From: Ga0077530 sp046293075
Lineage (GTDB): Bacteria > Pseudomonadota > Alphaproteobacteria > Rhizobiales > Hyphomicrobiaceae
DNA length: 64,000 nucleotides
Reading direction: 5' to 3'
Assembly: GCA_046293075.1 (NCBI GenBank)
Contig: JBKBPL010000003.1
Coordinates: forward strand, 62,001-126,000
In this document: positions 16,241 through 24,989 of the stretch, one piece after another
How the letters are laid out: the number at the start of each line of letters is the position of its first letter
Numbering within the stretch: position 1 is the first letter of the stretch
The notes under the pieces: generated by a model
What the model saw: the letters and a program-made list of their open reading frames with translations, nothing else
The model's database searches: none
What the model was told of the DNA's origin: nothing
Translations under genes and position numbers: made by a program

Positions 16241-17158
16241 GTGGAATACTTCCTCCAGCAGATCATCAACGGCGTCACGCTCGGATCCATCTACGGCCTG
16301 ATCGCCATCGGCTACACGATGGTGTTCGGCATCATCGGCATGATCAATTTCGCCCACGGCGACCTCTTCATGGTCTCGACGTTCATCGCCCTCATCGTTT
16401 TTCTGCTGATGACGGTGGTGCTTGGTGTGGGTTCGGTGGCGATGGCACTCTTGGTGGTGCTGTTCGCGGGGATGTTCCTCACGTCTCTGTGGAGCTGGAC
16501 CATCGAGCGGATCGCCTACCGGCCGCTGCGCGGCTCGTTTCGCCTCGCACCGCTGATCTCGGCGATCGGCATTTCGATCTTCCTCATGAACCTGGTGCAG
16601 CTTGCCCAGGGACCGCGCAACAAGCCGGTCGCGCCCATGCTCACCGACGTCGTCACGCTCAAGGAGGGCGCCAACTATGCCGTCACGCTCTCCTACAAGC
16701 AGATGCTCATCATGCTGGTGACCGCGGTGCTGCTGTCCGTCTTCTGGTGGGTCGTGCAGTACACGCCGCTCGGCCGCGCGCAGCGGGCCTGCGAGCAGGA
16801 CCGGCGCATGGCGGCGCTGCTCGGCATCAACGTCGATCGCACGATCTCGGTCACGTTCGTCATGGGCGGCGCGCTCGCCGCCGTCGCCGGCGTCCTCTAC
16901 GTCGTCTACTATGGCGTCGTGAACTTCGCCGACGGATTCGTGCCGGGGATCAAGGCGTTCACGGCGGCCGTGCTGGGCGGCATCGGCTCGTTGCCTGGCG
17001 CGGTGCTCGGCGGCCTGCTGATCGGCCTCATCGAGGCGCTCTGGTCGGCCTATTTCTCGATCGACTACAAGGACGTCGCCGTGTTCTCCATCCTGGCGAT
17101 CACGCTCATCTTCATGCCCTCCGGGCTGCTCGGCAAACCTGAAGTCGAGAAGGTGTGA
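16241..17158 (+). CDS. livH: Branched-chain amino-acid ABC transporter permease LivH
   Basis: Inner-membrane permease of a HAAT-type ABC importer. Motifs: YFLQQIINGVTLGSIYGLIAIGYTMVFGIIGMINFAHGD at the N-terminus (given in parts here), then the EAA-like loop GRAQRACEQDRRMAALLGINV and AVLGGIGSLPGAVLGGLLIGL. About eight hydrophobic helices. I chose the GTG at 16241 because GGGAG precedes it and MEYFLQQ is the usual family start; the ATG at 16208 would add 11 residues without a good site. The stop overlaps the start region of livM, so the genes are translationally coupled. Confidence 0.93.
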   Translation: MEYFLQQIINGVTLGSIYGLIAIGYTMVFGIIGMINFAHGDLFMVSTFIALIVFLLMTVVLGVGSVAMALLVVLFAGMFLTSLWSWTIERIAYRPLRGSFRLAPLISAIGISIFLMNLVQLAQGPRNKPVAPMLTDVVTLKEGANYAVTLSYKQMLIMLVTAVLLSVFWWVVQYTPLGRAQRACEQDRRMAALLGINVDRTISVTFVMGGALAAVAGVLYVVYYGVVNFADGFVPGIKAFTAAVLGGIGSLPGAVLGGLLIGLIEALWSAYFSIDYKDVAVFSILAITLIFMPSGLLGKPEVEKV

Positions 17159-17163
17159 GCACC

Positions 17164-18603
17164 ATGACGGGGGGGCAGGTGCGCGGCAGCCGGGGCAGTT
17201 TCGGGACGCGTGTGCTGGCCGCGGCCAAGGATGCCACGAAGACGGCACTGCTCGCCCTCGGTCTGTGCATCCCGATCGTGCTGCTGCGCACGGAGCAGGA
17301 CATCTCGAACCAGCTCATGCTGGAACCGCGCGTGGGGCTTACGCTGACGCTCGTCGCGATCGCCTTCGCCGCGCGTTTCGTTTGGCTGCTGACGGCCGAC
17401 TGGTACGCGCGCCGCCCGCCACCGGTGGCGCGTGTCCCGGTTCTTGTGGGGATGACCGTCACGCCGGAGGCCGCGCGCCGTTTTGCGATCGGGGGTCTCA
17501 TCTTCCTGTTCGCCTATCCCATGCTGTCGCTGGCGCTGGCGGGACCGGCGGGGTCGATCAAATGGATCGACAACTTCGGTATCCAGATCCTGATCTATGT
17601 GATGCTGGGCTGGGGCCTCAATATCGTCGTCGGTCTCGCCGGGCTGCTCGACCTCGGCTATGTCGCCTTCTACGCGGTCGGCGCCTATTCCTATGCGCTG
17701 CTCGCGGCCAACGATGTCGTGAAGGACTTCATGGCCGAGCTGATCGGTCCCGCCTTCTGGCCCGCGTGGGCGTTCTGGATCTGCCTGCCGGTTGCCGGCA
17801 TCCTTGCGGCCTTCTGGGGCATCATCCTCGGCTTTCCGGTGCTGCGGCTGCGCGGCGACTATCTTGCCATCGTGACGCTCGCCTTCGGCGAGATCATCCG
17901 CCTTGTCCTCATCAACTGGGTCGATGTCACGGGCGGCTATGCGGGGATCTCAGGGATCCCACGACCAAGCTTCTTCGGTTTTCCGTTCAATGCCTCGGAG
18001 GAAGGCTTTGCGGCGACCTTCGGGCTCGAGTTCACGCCGCTTCACCGCACCATCTTCCTCTTCTATCTGATCCTCACGCTAGCGCTCATCACCAACGTGG
18101 TGACGCTGCGCCTGCGCCGCCTCCCGGTTGGCCGGGCCTGGGAAGCGCTGCGTGAGGACGAGATCGCCTGCCGCTCGCTCGGCATCAACACGACCAACAC
18201 CAAGCTCACCGCCTTTGCGATCGGGGCGGGCTTCGGCGGCTTCGCTGGGGCTTTCTTCGCCGCGCGGCAGAACTTCATCAGCCCCGAGTCGTTCACTTTC
18301 CTCGAGAGCGCCGTGATCCTCGCGATCGTCGTGCTCGGGGGCATGGGGAGCCAGATCGGTGTCGCCATAGCCGCCATCGCGATGATCGGCGGCACCGAGC
18401 TCCTGCGCGAGCTCGACTGGCTGAAGCGCATTTTCGGCGCCGACTTCGATCCGACGCAGTACCGGATGCTGCTGTTCGGCCTCGCCATGGTGATGATCAT
18501 GATCTGGCGGCCGCGCGGGCTTATTGCGCACAGGCAACCGACACTCTTTCTCACCACGCGGCGCGCCATCTCCGGCGATCTCGTCAAGGAGGGCCATGGC
18601 TGA
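17164..18603 (+). CDS. livM: Branched-chain amino-acid ABC transporter permease LivM
   Basis: Second permease (about 479 aa, long for the family because of an N-terminal extension with two extra hydrophobic segments before the core). The core shows MLGWGLNIVVGLAGLLDLGYVAFYAVGAYSYALL-type sequence, the RLRGDYLAIVTLAFGEIIRL segment and the coupling loop GRAWEALREDEIACRSLGINTTNTKL. The ATG at 17164 is preferred; a GTG at 17155 overlapping the livH stop is an alternative. The stop codon overlaps the start of livG (TGATG). Confidence 0.93.
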   Translation: MTGGQVRGSRGSFGTRVLAAAKDATKTALLALGLCIPIVLLRTEQDISNQLMLEPRVGLTLTLVAIAFAARFVWLLTADWYARRPPPVARVPVLVGMTVTPEAARRFAIGGLIFLFAYPMLSLALAGPAGSIKWIDNFGIQILIYVMLGWGLNIVVGLAGLLDLGYVAFYAVGAYSYALLAANDVVKDFMAELIGPAFWPAWAFWICLPVAGILAAFWGIILGFPVLRLRGDYLAIVTLAFGEIIRLVLINWVDVTGGYAGISGIPRPSFFGFPFNASEEGFAATFGLEFTPLHRTIFLFYLILTLALITNVVTLRLRRLPVGRAWEALREDEIACRSLGINTTNTKLTAFAIGAGFGGFAGAFFAARQNFISPESFTFLESAVILAIVVLGGMGSQIGVAIAAIAMIGGTELLRELDWLKRIFGADFDPTQYRMLLFGLAMVMIMIWRPRGLIAHRQPTLFLTTRRAISGDLVKEGHG

Positions 18604-19511
18604 TGCGCTGGGAGACGGCGCCGCTTCTCGAGATCGAGCATCTGACCATGCGGTTTGGCGGTCTCATTGCCGTCAACGATGTCACCTTCGGCGCCGGCCG
18701 CGGTGACATCACCGCGATCATCGGCCCGAACGGCGCAGGCAAGACGACGGTCTTCAATTGCATCACCGGTTTCTACAAGCCGACATCCGGCCGCATGGTC
18801 ATGAGCCATGCGGGCAATGCCCTGTCCGATGACGTCGCCGCGCTGACGCGCAGCGATGCACGCTACTCCCGGCGCGGCGCGAATGCGCTCTTCCTGCTCG
18901 AGCGGATGCCCGACTTCGAGATTGCGGCCAAGGCGCGCGTCGCGCGCACCTTCCAGAACATCCGTCTCTTCACGGGCATGACGGCGCTCGAGAACCTGAT
19001 CGTCGCCCAGCACAACACGCTGATGGACGCTTCGGGCTGGACCGTTCTCGGTCTCATCGGACTGCCGCGCTACACGCGCGCGGAACACGCCGCCATCGAG
19101 CGCGCGCGCTATTGGCTCGACCTCATTGGCCTGACGGGCCGCGCTGACGACTCCGCAGGGAGCCTGCCCTATGGCGACCAGCGCCGCCTCGAGATCGCGC
19201 GTGCCATGTGCAGCGACCCGCTGCTTCTCTGCCTTGACGAGCCCGCGGCTGGGCTCAATCCGCGCGAGAGCGCCGAGCTCAACAAGCTGCTCAAGACGAT
19301 CCAGAGGGAGCACGGCACGTCGATCCTGCTCATTGAGCACGATATGTCGGTGGTCATGGAAATCTCCGACCACGTGATCGTGCTCGAGTACGGAATCAAG
19401 ATCTCCGACGGCACGCCCGAGCAGGTGCGCAACGATCCGAAGGTCATCGCCGCCTATCTCGGCGTGGAGGACGAGGAGGTTGCGGCCGTTACCAGGGGGG
19501 AACTGCCATGA
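18603..19511 (+). CDS. livG: Branched-chain amino-acid ABC transporter ATP-binding protein LivG
   Basis: ATPase subunit (302 aa). Walker A GPNGAGKTT near residue 41, Q-loop region ARTFQNIRLFTGM, a signature reading LPYGDQRRLEIARA, Walker B LLCLDEP and the H-loop LLIEHDM. It is longer than usual LivG because of an insertion around residues 62-105 (ALSDDVAALTRSDARYSRRGA) before the Q-loop, a variant seen in some Hyphomicrobiales. The start overlaps the livM stop and the stop overlaps the livF start, so the operon is tightly coupled. Confidence 0.95.
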   Translation: MRWETAPLLEIEHLTMRFGGLIAVNDVTFGAGRGDITAIIGPNGAGKTTVFNCITGFYKPTSGRMVMSHAGNALSDDVAALTRSDARYSRRGANALFLLERMPDFEIAAKARVARTFQNIRLFTGMTALENLIVAQHNTLMDASGWTVLGLIGLPRYTRAEHAAIERARYWLDLIGLTGRADDSAGSLPYGDQRRLEIARAMCSDPLLLCLDEPAAGLNPRESAELNKLLKTIQREHGTSILLIEHDMSVVMEISDHVIVLEYGIKISDGTPEQVRNDPKVIAAYLGVEDEEVAAVTRGELP

Positions 19512-20233
19512 GCGCGCCCCTGCTCCGCGTCAGCGGCGTCAAGAGTTTCTACGGCAGCATCATGGCGCTGAAGGGCGTCGATATCGAGATCGCCGAGGGC
19601 GAGATCGTGGCGCTGATCGGCGCCAATGGCGCCGGCAAGTCGACCCTGATGATGACCATCTGCGGCAATCCGCGCGCACGCGAAGGTGCGATCACCTTTG
19701 CCGGTCAGGACATCACAAGGCTCGATACCCACGAGATCGCGCGCCTCAGGATCGCGCAATCGCCCGAGGGCCGGCGGATCTTTGCGCGCATGACCGTGCT
19801 CGAGAACCTGCAGATGGGCGCCGAGATCGACGGCGCGCGCCACTTCCAGGAGGATCTCGCACGCGTGACCGAGCTCTTCCCCCGACTGCGCGAGCGCCTC
19901 GCGCAACGCGGCGGCACACTCTCCGGCGGCGAGCAGCAGATGCTGGCCATTGCGCGGGCGCTCATGAGCCGGCCCCGCCTTCTCATGCTCGATGAGCCCT
20001 CGCTCGGGCTTGCGCCGATCATCGTGCGCCAGATCTTTGATGCCATTCGCGATCTCAACCGGCGCGAGGGAATGACGATCTTTCTCGTCGAGCAGAATGC
20101 CTATCATGCCCTCAAGCTCGCGCACCGCGGCTACGTGATGGTCAATGGCCTCATCACCATGCAGGGAACAGGGGCCGAGCTGCTCGAGCGCCCGGACATT
20201 CGTGCGGCATATCTCGAAGGTGGGCGGCATTGA
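19508..20233 (+). CDS. livF: Branched-chain amino-acid ABC transporter ATP-binding protein LivF
   Basis: Second ATPase subunit (241 aa) of the same importer. Walker A IGANGAGKST, signature LSGGEQQMLAIARALMS, Walker B LLMLDEPSLGLAP and H-loop region IFLVEQNA all match LivF. The ATG overlaps the livG TGA by 4 nt. The protein ends close after the D-loop/H-loop region, at normal length. Together with LivG it powers import through LivH/LivM. Confidence 0.96.
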   Translation: MSAPLLRVSGVKSFYGSIMALKGVDIEIAEGEIVALIGANGAGKSTLMMTICGNPRAREGAITFAGQDITRLDTHEIARLRIAQSPEGRRIFARMTVLENLQMGAEIDGARHFQEDLARVTELFPRLRERLAQRGGTLSGGEQQMLAIARALMSRPRLLMLDEPSLGLAPIIVRQIFDAIRDLNRREGMTIFLVEQNAYHALKLAHRGYVMVNGLITMQGTGAELLERPDIRAAYLEGGRH

Positions 20234-20252
20234 GGTCAGCAGGAGTGGGCAC

Positions 20253-20609
20253 ATGCCGGAATGGCTCTACGATGCAGGACCGAACGGTGGCTGGGTGTTT
20301 GTTCTGGTTACGATCATCATGGGCGGCCTTGCTGCCTACGCAACCGGTAGCGCCATCGCGACGACGTGGCGGCCGCGCTGGCAGCTCGTCGTATACGGCT
20401 TTCTCCTTGCAGGCGCCGTACGCTTCATCCACCACGCCCTCTTTCACGAGCCATTCGTCGCGCCGCGAAGTTATGTGGTTGACCTCGTTGTGCTGATTGC
20501 TGCGGCGGCCTTAGGCTTCCAGATCACCCGCCGGCGCCAGATGCGTGAGCAGTACAGCTGGCTCACACCCGGCACTGCCGAGCCGGCGGCGCGCCGCGCG
20601 GACCTGTGA
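20253..20609 (+). CDS. DUF6867-like small membrane protein
   Basis: A 118-residue protein with three hydrophobic segments: WVFVLVTIIMGGLAAYATG, QLVVYGFLLAGAVRFIHHALF and VVDLVVLIAAAALGFQI, then a basic RRRQMREQYSW motif. Proteins of this layout occur in alphaproteobacterial branched-chain ABC operons between livF and livK and are classed, as far as I recall, as DUF6867. The role is unknown; an accessory membrane part of the importer is plausible from position only. AGGAG precedes the ATG at 20253, 19 nt after livF. Confidence 0.85.
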   Translation: MPEWLYDAGPNGGWVFVLVTIIMGGLAAYATGSAIATTWRPRWQLVVYGFLLAGAVRFIHHALFHEPFVAPRSYVVDLVVLIAAAALGFQITRRRQMREQYSWLTPGTAEPAARRADL

Positions 20610-20787
20610 TCGCCCGGCCTTGGTCCAAGCACAATCATTGCTCGCCAGACGACTGTGGATTGGGCGTGACTTTGCCTAACTTTCGCGGAATCCTGCCGCA
20701 ATGGGCAGGTTTGTCGCCTGGGCCGGCCGGGTCCGCCTCGCCGGTCCCCGTTTGTGGAAGCGCGTTGGCAAGAAGGGAGAGCGTTGC

Positions 20788-21903
20788 ATGAAAAAGCTCA
20801 TGTGGTCGGGGGTGGCCGTTGCGGCGCTGCTCGCGATGACCGGGGTGGCAAGTGCGCAGGTCAAGATCGGTGTCGGAGGTCCGCTGACGGGGCCCAATGC
20901 GACCTTCGGGGCTCAGCTCAAGAAGGGCGCCGAGCAGGCTGCTGCCGATATCAACGCCAAGGGCGGCATCAATGGCCAACAGATCGAGCTTGTATTCGGC
21001 GACGATCGCTCCGATCCCAAGGAGGGCGTCTCGGTTGCCAACAAGTTCGTCGGCGACAAGGTCAGGCTCGTAATCGGTCACTTCAACTCGGGCGTCTCGA
21101 TCCCTGCGTCCGAGGTCTATGCCGAGAACGGTGTGCTTATGATCTCGCCAGCCTCGACGAACCCGCGCCTCACCGAGCGCAACCTCTGGAATACCTTCCG
21201 CACGTGCGGTCGGGACGACCAGCAGGGGGAGGTCGCCGGCAAGTATCTGCTGCAGAACTTCAAGGGCAAGAAGATCGCGATCGTCCACGACAAGACGACC
21301 TACGGGAAGGGCCTCGCGGACGAGACCAAGAAGGTGATCAACGCGGGCGGCTTGAAAGAGGTTCTCTACGAGGGCGTGAACCCGGGCGAGAAGGATTTCT
21401 CGGCGCTGGTCTCGAAGATCAAGGCGTCGGGTGCCGACCTCGTGTACTGGGGCGGTCTGCATACCGAAGGCGGGCTCATCGTGCGCCAGATGCGCGACCA
21501 GGGCGTCAAGGCGCCAATGATGTCCGGCGACGGTATCGCGACCGATGAGTTTGCGGCGATCGGCGGCCCGGGCGTGGAAGGCACGCTGATGACGTTCGCG
21601 CCCGACCCGCAGCGGCGCCCGGAGGCGGCCGAGGTCGTAAAGAGGTTCCTCGCCGCCAACTTCAAGCCTGAGGCCTACACGCTCTATGCCTACGCGACGT
21701 TGCAGGTCATCGCGGCGGCGGCGAACCAGGCGAAGTCCACCGATCCGAAGAAGATCGCCGAGACGATCCGTGGCGGCAAGCCGTTCCCGACCGTCATCGG
21801 CGCGCTCTCGTTCAACAAGAAGGGTGACATCACGCGGCCCGACTACACCATGTACACATGGAAGAAGGTCGAGGGCGATAAGATCACCTACGTGCAGAAC
21901 TGA
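20788..21903 (+). CDS. livK: Branched-chain amino-acid ABC transporter substrate-binding protein LivK
   Basis: Periplasmic binding protein (371 aa, type I fold) with a signal peptide ending VASAQ. Family segments: VKIGVGGPLTGPNATFGAQLKKGAEQAAADINAKGG, VIGHFNSGVSIPASEVYAENGVLMISPASTNPRLTER (in parts), and KKIAIVHDKTTYGKGLADE. The start at 20788 follows AAGGGAGA; the longer frame lacks a signal peptide. It belongs to the liv operon. An intrinsic terminator-like hairpin with TTTT lies 37 nt after the stop. Ligands could be branched-chain amino acids or other amides and aromatics; the sequence does not decide. Confidence 0.94.
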   Translation: MKKLMWSGVAVAALLAMTGVASAQVKIGVGGPLTGPNATFGAQLKKGAEQAAADINAKGGINGQQIELVFGDDRSDPKEGVSVANKFVGDKVRLVIGHFNSGVSIPASEVYAENGVLMISPASTNPRLTERNLWNTFRTCGRDDQQGEVAGKYLLQNFKGKKIAIVHDKTTYGKGLADETKKVINAGGLKEVLYEGVNPGEKDFSALVSKIKASGADLVYWGGLHTEGGLIVRQMRDQGVKAPMMSGDGIATDEFAAIGGPGVEGTLMTFAPDPQRRPEAAEVVKRFLAANFKPEAYTLYAYATLQVIAAAANQAKSTDPKKIAETIRGGKPFPTVIGALSFNKKGDITRPDYTMYTWKKVEGDKITYVQN

Positions 21904-21910
21904 GTAGCAG

Positions 21911-23077
21911 GTGGCGTTGCGCGCCAGGACGACGACCGGAAGGCAGCCCTCGCGGCTGCCTTTTGGCTTGCTGCGGCTGCTGCAGTGCGCCTGTGTCGCG
22001 CTCGCGGCGCTGTCGCCGGCGCCAGCCATGGCGCAAGCGGCGGACCGCGACATCGTGATCATGGCGGTGGACTCGAGCCGCGTGCCCGAAGCGGACAGCA
22101 CCGGTCTCCAGGCGGCGCCGCACCCTGTCGGCGAGGGAGTCGAGGAGGTCGCGCGCCATCTCAATGCGCAAGGGGGGCTCCTTGGTCGGCGCCTGCGGGT
22201 GGCCCGGGAGAATGACCGGTGCGAGGCCGAGGAAGCCGCCGCGATCGCCGCACGTGCGGCCGCTGAGCACGTTGATCTGATCATCGGCCATATCTGTGCA
22301 AGCGGCGCGATCCGTGCCGCCGAGATCTATGCGGCGGCCGGCATCGTCATGATCGCCACGGGGCCGCGCCATCCGCGCCTGACACGTCCCGCCGGCCGGC
22401 GCGGTGTCCATCGCCTCGCCGGGCGCGACGACCGTCAGGGCGAGAGCATTGCGGCGCTGATCGCGACGTCATTTCCTGCAGCGCGCGTGGCGATCATCCA
22501 TGACCGCAGTCTCCAGGGGCGCGGCATGGCGGACGAAATCCGACGCAGCGCCATCGCGGCACAGATATCGCCGGTGCTGGTCGCCACCTACACCTCGAGC
22601 ACCAAGAATTACGCGCATCTTGTCGGCGAGCTTGCCGCAGCTCGGGTGAACCTTGTCGTCTTTCCCGGCCAGCTATTCGAGGCCTCCATGATCCTCGATC
22701 AGGCCGATCGCGCGGGTGCGCGGATCGCGACGGTTATCGGCACCGACGTTCTGGCCGCCGAGGCCCCCCCGGCACGGCTGCTCGCAGCCGTCGATGACTT
22801 TCTCGTCATGCTGCCATGGCCGGGTATGGGCCGGTCCGCGCAGGAGCCCACAAGGGAAAGCGTCGCGCGTGCGCTTGCGGGCGCTGCGCTGGAAGCCTGG
22901 TCGGCGGCGATCATCGAGGCTGGCGACACCGCGCCCGATCGTGTCAGCGATAGCCTCAGGGGACGCGCCCACGCCACGCGTGTCGGCGCAGTGCAGTTCG
23001 ACGCGAGGGGCGATGCTGTGGTGCCGTCCTACCTGCCGCACGTGTGGCGTCACGGAAGATGGCAGGCCTGGCGCTGA
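21911..23077 (+). CDS. Diverged LivK-like substrate-binding protein
   Basis: A 388-residue type I periplasmic binding-protein homologue with a signal peptide (LLRLLQCACVALAALSPAPAMAQ). It parallels LivK in order (HLNAQGGLLGRRLRV, LIIGHICASGAIRAAEIYAAAGIVMI, RHPRLTR, RVAIIHDRSLQGRGMADEI) but is far diverged, with an RCEAEEA segment in place of the D-x-x-SDPKEG region, so the ligand or role differs. The GTG at 21911 lies 7 nt after the livK stop. An intrinsic-terminator-like hairpin falls within its first 18 codons, so a TTG at 21968 just before the signal peptide core is an alternative start. Confidence 0.85.
   Translation: MALRARTTTGRQPSRLPFGLLRLLQCACVALAALSPAPAMAQAADRDIVIMAVDSSRVPEADSTGLQAAPHPVGEGVEEVARHLNAQGGLLGRRLRVARENDRCEAEEAAAIAARAAAEHVDLIIGHICASGAIRAAEIYAAAGIVMIATGPRHPRLTRPAGRRGVHRLAGRDDRQGESIAALIATSFPAARVAIIHDRSLQGRGMADEIRRSAIAAQISPVLVATYTSSTKNYAHLVGELAAARVNLVVFPGQLFEASMILDQADRAGARIATVIGTDVLAAEAPPARLLAAVDDFLVMLPWPGMGRSAQEPTRESVARALAGAALEAWSAAIIEAGDTAPDRVSDSLRGRAHATRVGAVQFDARGDAVVPSYLPHVWRHGRWQAWR
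21940..21964 (+). terminator. Intrinsic terminator-like hairpin after livK
   Basis: GGCAGCC, loop CTCGC, GGCTGCC, then TTTT: a 7-bp GC stem (extended by two A-T pairs) followed by a T run, 37 nt after the livK stop. It overlaps the annotated 5' end of the next binding-protein gene, so it may end the liv transcript partially or attenuate the downstream gene. Confidence 0.6.
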
Positions 23078-23097
23078 GCCGGGCCTGCAGGCGCACG

Positions 23098-23349
23098 TCA
23101 GTCATCGCGCTTCTTCTTGATCATCTTGAAGTCGCGATCGAACTCGAAGTCCCACTTATGGCCGTCGGCGCAGCGGGCATCGTCGACTTCATACTTGCCG
23201 TCATCGAGCTCCATGGTGCCGCCGCTGCATCCTTCGGCAGCCAGCAGCGCGACGAGCTTCGCCCGCTCTTCGCTGGTGACGGGGCGGTCCGCCGATGCCG
23301 GGCTCGCTGTCAGCATGGTCGCAGTAAAGACGGCAAGTAACCTGCGCAT
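23098..23349 (-). CDS. Small secreted PepSY-like protein
   Basis: An 83-residue protein with a signal peptide (MRRLLAVFTATMLTASPASA) and a mature part of about 62 residues. It holds the pattern VTSEERAKLVALLAAEGCSGG, then MELDDGKYEVDDARCADGHKWDFEFD and a basic tail KMIKKKRDD. The two Cys (in GCSGG and ARCADG) and the ELDDGKYEVDDA strand pattern resemble small periplasmic PepSY-domain proteins. GGAGATC precedes tandem ATGs at 23352 and 23349; the second has better spacing. It converges with the binding-protein gene. Confidence 0.75.
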   Translation of the reverse strand: MRRLLAVFTATMLTASPASADRPVTSEERAKLVALLAAEGCSGGTMELDDGKYEVDDARCADGHKWDFEFDRDFKMIKKKRDD

Positions 23350-23458
23350 CATGATCTCCGGGCTCGTGCTAACAAGGGCGTGCGACAGAGCGCGATCCGG
23401 CAACGCGCCGGCACGTGCCTTGTTCCCGTCGAAACGCGGGTGGCTATCGCAGGTTCGC

Positions 23459-23818
23459 TCAGTGCAGCAGGCCCGCGACGGTCTCGGCGACCTTGGCACT
23501 GCCGGCCGGCTTGGCCACCACGGGCGCTTTGGGCCAGTTTGCCGAAAACTCCGCCGGATCGAACTTCGTGTAGAACATGAATGGGATGCCAAGATCCTCA
23601 AGCCGCCGGCAGACGGCCGCCGTCGTGTCCGTGCCGATCCGGAGATTGATCACGGCGGCGTTCAGGGCCGGATACTCTGCCAAGTAGAGTGCATCACGGA
23701 GCTGATCGGCCGCGAAGACCTTGGCGCCGGCTTGGGTGAGTTCGCTGGCGAGTTCGCGCGCGACGGCGGGCTCGTGCTCGACGACCAGGATGGACTGGCC
23801 CTTCAAACGCATCATCAT
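23459..23818 (-). CDS. Stand-alone receiver-domain protein lacking the phospho-acceptor Asp
   Basis: A 119-residue CheY-like receiver. The strand-1 acidic cluster reads VVEHEP (His in place of the second acid), and the acceptor position reads Asn 58 (AAVINLRIG) instead of Asp. The conserved Thr 84 (FYTKF) and Lys 103 (VAKPAG) are kept. It is therefore probably not phosphorylated in the usual way and may work as a constitutive or protein-interaction module. Three ATGs in a row (23818, 23815, 23812) follow a GGGG site; I used the first. No histidine kinase gene is adjacent. Confidence 0.8.
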   Translation of the reverse strand: MMMRLKGQSILVVEHEPAVARELASELTQAGAKVFAADQLRDALYLAEYPALNAAVINLRIGTDTTAAVCRRLEDLGIPFMFYTKFDPAEFSANWPKAPVVAKPAGSAKVAETVAGLLH

Positions 23819-24304
23819 CGCAGTACCCCTGTTCGATGCAGCCGCGTTCGTTTGGTCAGCGTGCGTTTCCGGGCGCATGGGCGTCAACCCCATTGCCGTG
23901 CGGTGCACGCGCTTTGCTGACGGTCCGTTTAGTCAATTTCCATGTCCTCAATACGACCATAAGGGGGAAAATCAGGGCCTCGCTGCGCAAGACCTCTGAT
24001 GCGCTGCAATAAAGCTTGGCACGTGGCTATCGCGGTCTTTCTGTGGATGATCGACGTTTACGAAATTGCGATGCTGTTGGTGCTGCGTCGAGCCCGCGCG
24101 CGCGCAGAGCGCTGGGGTGGCTTCGTCGCACTCTGCTCTGTGGATTGTCCTGCGCGATCTGCCATTTGTCGCCGTCTCGATGCTTTGCGCGCGCCTGCAC
24201 GTGTGATCCTCGCGCCATTCTTGTGGAGAATTTCATGTCAGCGCGCTGACGATGGCGCGTTTCGAACTAACATATTTTGAGCGATCGAGGGCACGGGACG
24301 GCGC
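23819..24304. other. Intergenic stretch with no recognised gene
   Basis: About 490 nt, AT-richer than the surroundings around 23930-24100. An open frame from 23999 to 24280 has no family resemblance and no clear ribosome site. It likely holds promoters for the receiver gene on the left and for the small gene at 24305. Confidence 0.4.
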
Positions 24305-24571
24305 ATGGCGGGGGAAAAAAGACCGCACTTGCGGGTGGTTGGGGGCAATGATGCGCTGGTGCGCACGGCGCGGGTGCGCCGCGAGACGCACTGGCCGCCG
24401 CTCAGGGTGGTCGGCCGGGACGAGGTGGTGGCGGTGGCCGCGCCTCTGTCCGCGCCTGCTCCGCGGCCTGTTCACGTGGCGAAGCGCGCGGCGTGGGGGC
24501 GGGTCCTGCTCGCGGGGCTCGTGGTGGTCATGCTGAGCAGCATTGGCCAAGCCTTTGCCGCGCACGGCTAG
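24305..24571 (+). CDS. Hypothetical small protein with C-terminal hydrophobic segment
   Basis: An 88-residue Arg/Val-rich protein with two LRVVG repeats (HLRVVGGND, PLRVVGRDE) and a single hydrophobic helix near the C-terminus (WGRVLLAGLVVVMLSSIGQAFAA). This suggests a tail-anchored membrane protein. It is followed 24 nt later by a strong hairpin, which supports a short transcription unit. The repeats imply an internal duplication of a roughly 25-residue unit. No family is recognised and the ribosome site is weak. Confidence 0.5.
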   Translation: MAGEKRPHLRVVGGNDALVRTARVRRETHWPPLRVVGRDEVVAVAAPLSAPAPRPVHVAKRAAWGRVLLAGLVVVMLSSIGQAFAAHG

Positions 24572-24594
24572 GCCGGCCGAACCAAAACCAACAG

Positions 24595-24621
24595 AACCCT
24601 GGGCCGACATAGCCCAGGGTT
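24595..24621 (+). terminator. Perfect 10-bp hairpin after small gene
   Basis: AACCCTGGGC, 7-nt loop CGACATA, GCCCAGGGTT. It is a perfect stem 24 nt downstream of the gene ending at 24571. There is no long T run (TTCCTC follows), so it is either a weak intrinsic terminator or a stabilising 3' hairpin. Confidence 0.5.
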
Positions 24622-24989
24622 CCTCAATCGCCGGGAAGCTTGATGGCTGAACTGCCCGAGTGGTGGCAGTAGAGCTCAGTCGTTTGGCGATTGTGCGGCG
24701 TTCGCGGGTCATCGCTCGGTACGGCTTGGCCAGATCGGTGCCAAGGCAGAACCGCGGCGAAGCTGATCGCTGCCGCCACGAGATGCCGGAAACATTGCCG
24801 CGGCCAGCGGCTGTGCGCATTGCGCCCAGGTGTGTGCGCGCACGTGCGCCTGGCGGTGGCTTGGCGGACCGCCGACTCCCAACTGGGCGACCGCGCAGGA
24901 ATTGCCGGGGCAGCGACGGAAAGTTCGAGCGGCTATCGTTATTGACGCGCGTGAACGCCCGCTGTTCCCCCGTCAGATGGGCGTTCTTC
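24622..24989. other. Intergenic stretch downstream of protease gene
   Basis: About 370 nt between the hairpin and the end of the minus-strand protease gene. Frames in this stretch show only compositional, Arg-rich translation and I see no gene. Confidence 0.35.

Noticed and set aside
23999..24280. 93-codon frame in the gap before 24305
   Set aside because: No ribosome site, no family resemblance and Cys/Arg-rich chance-like composition.
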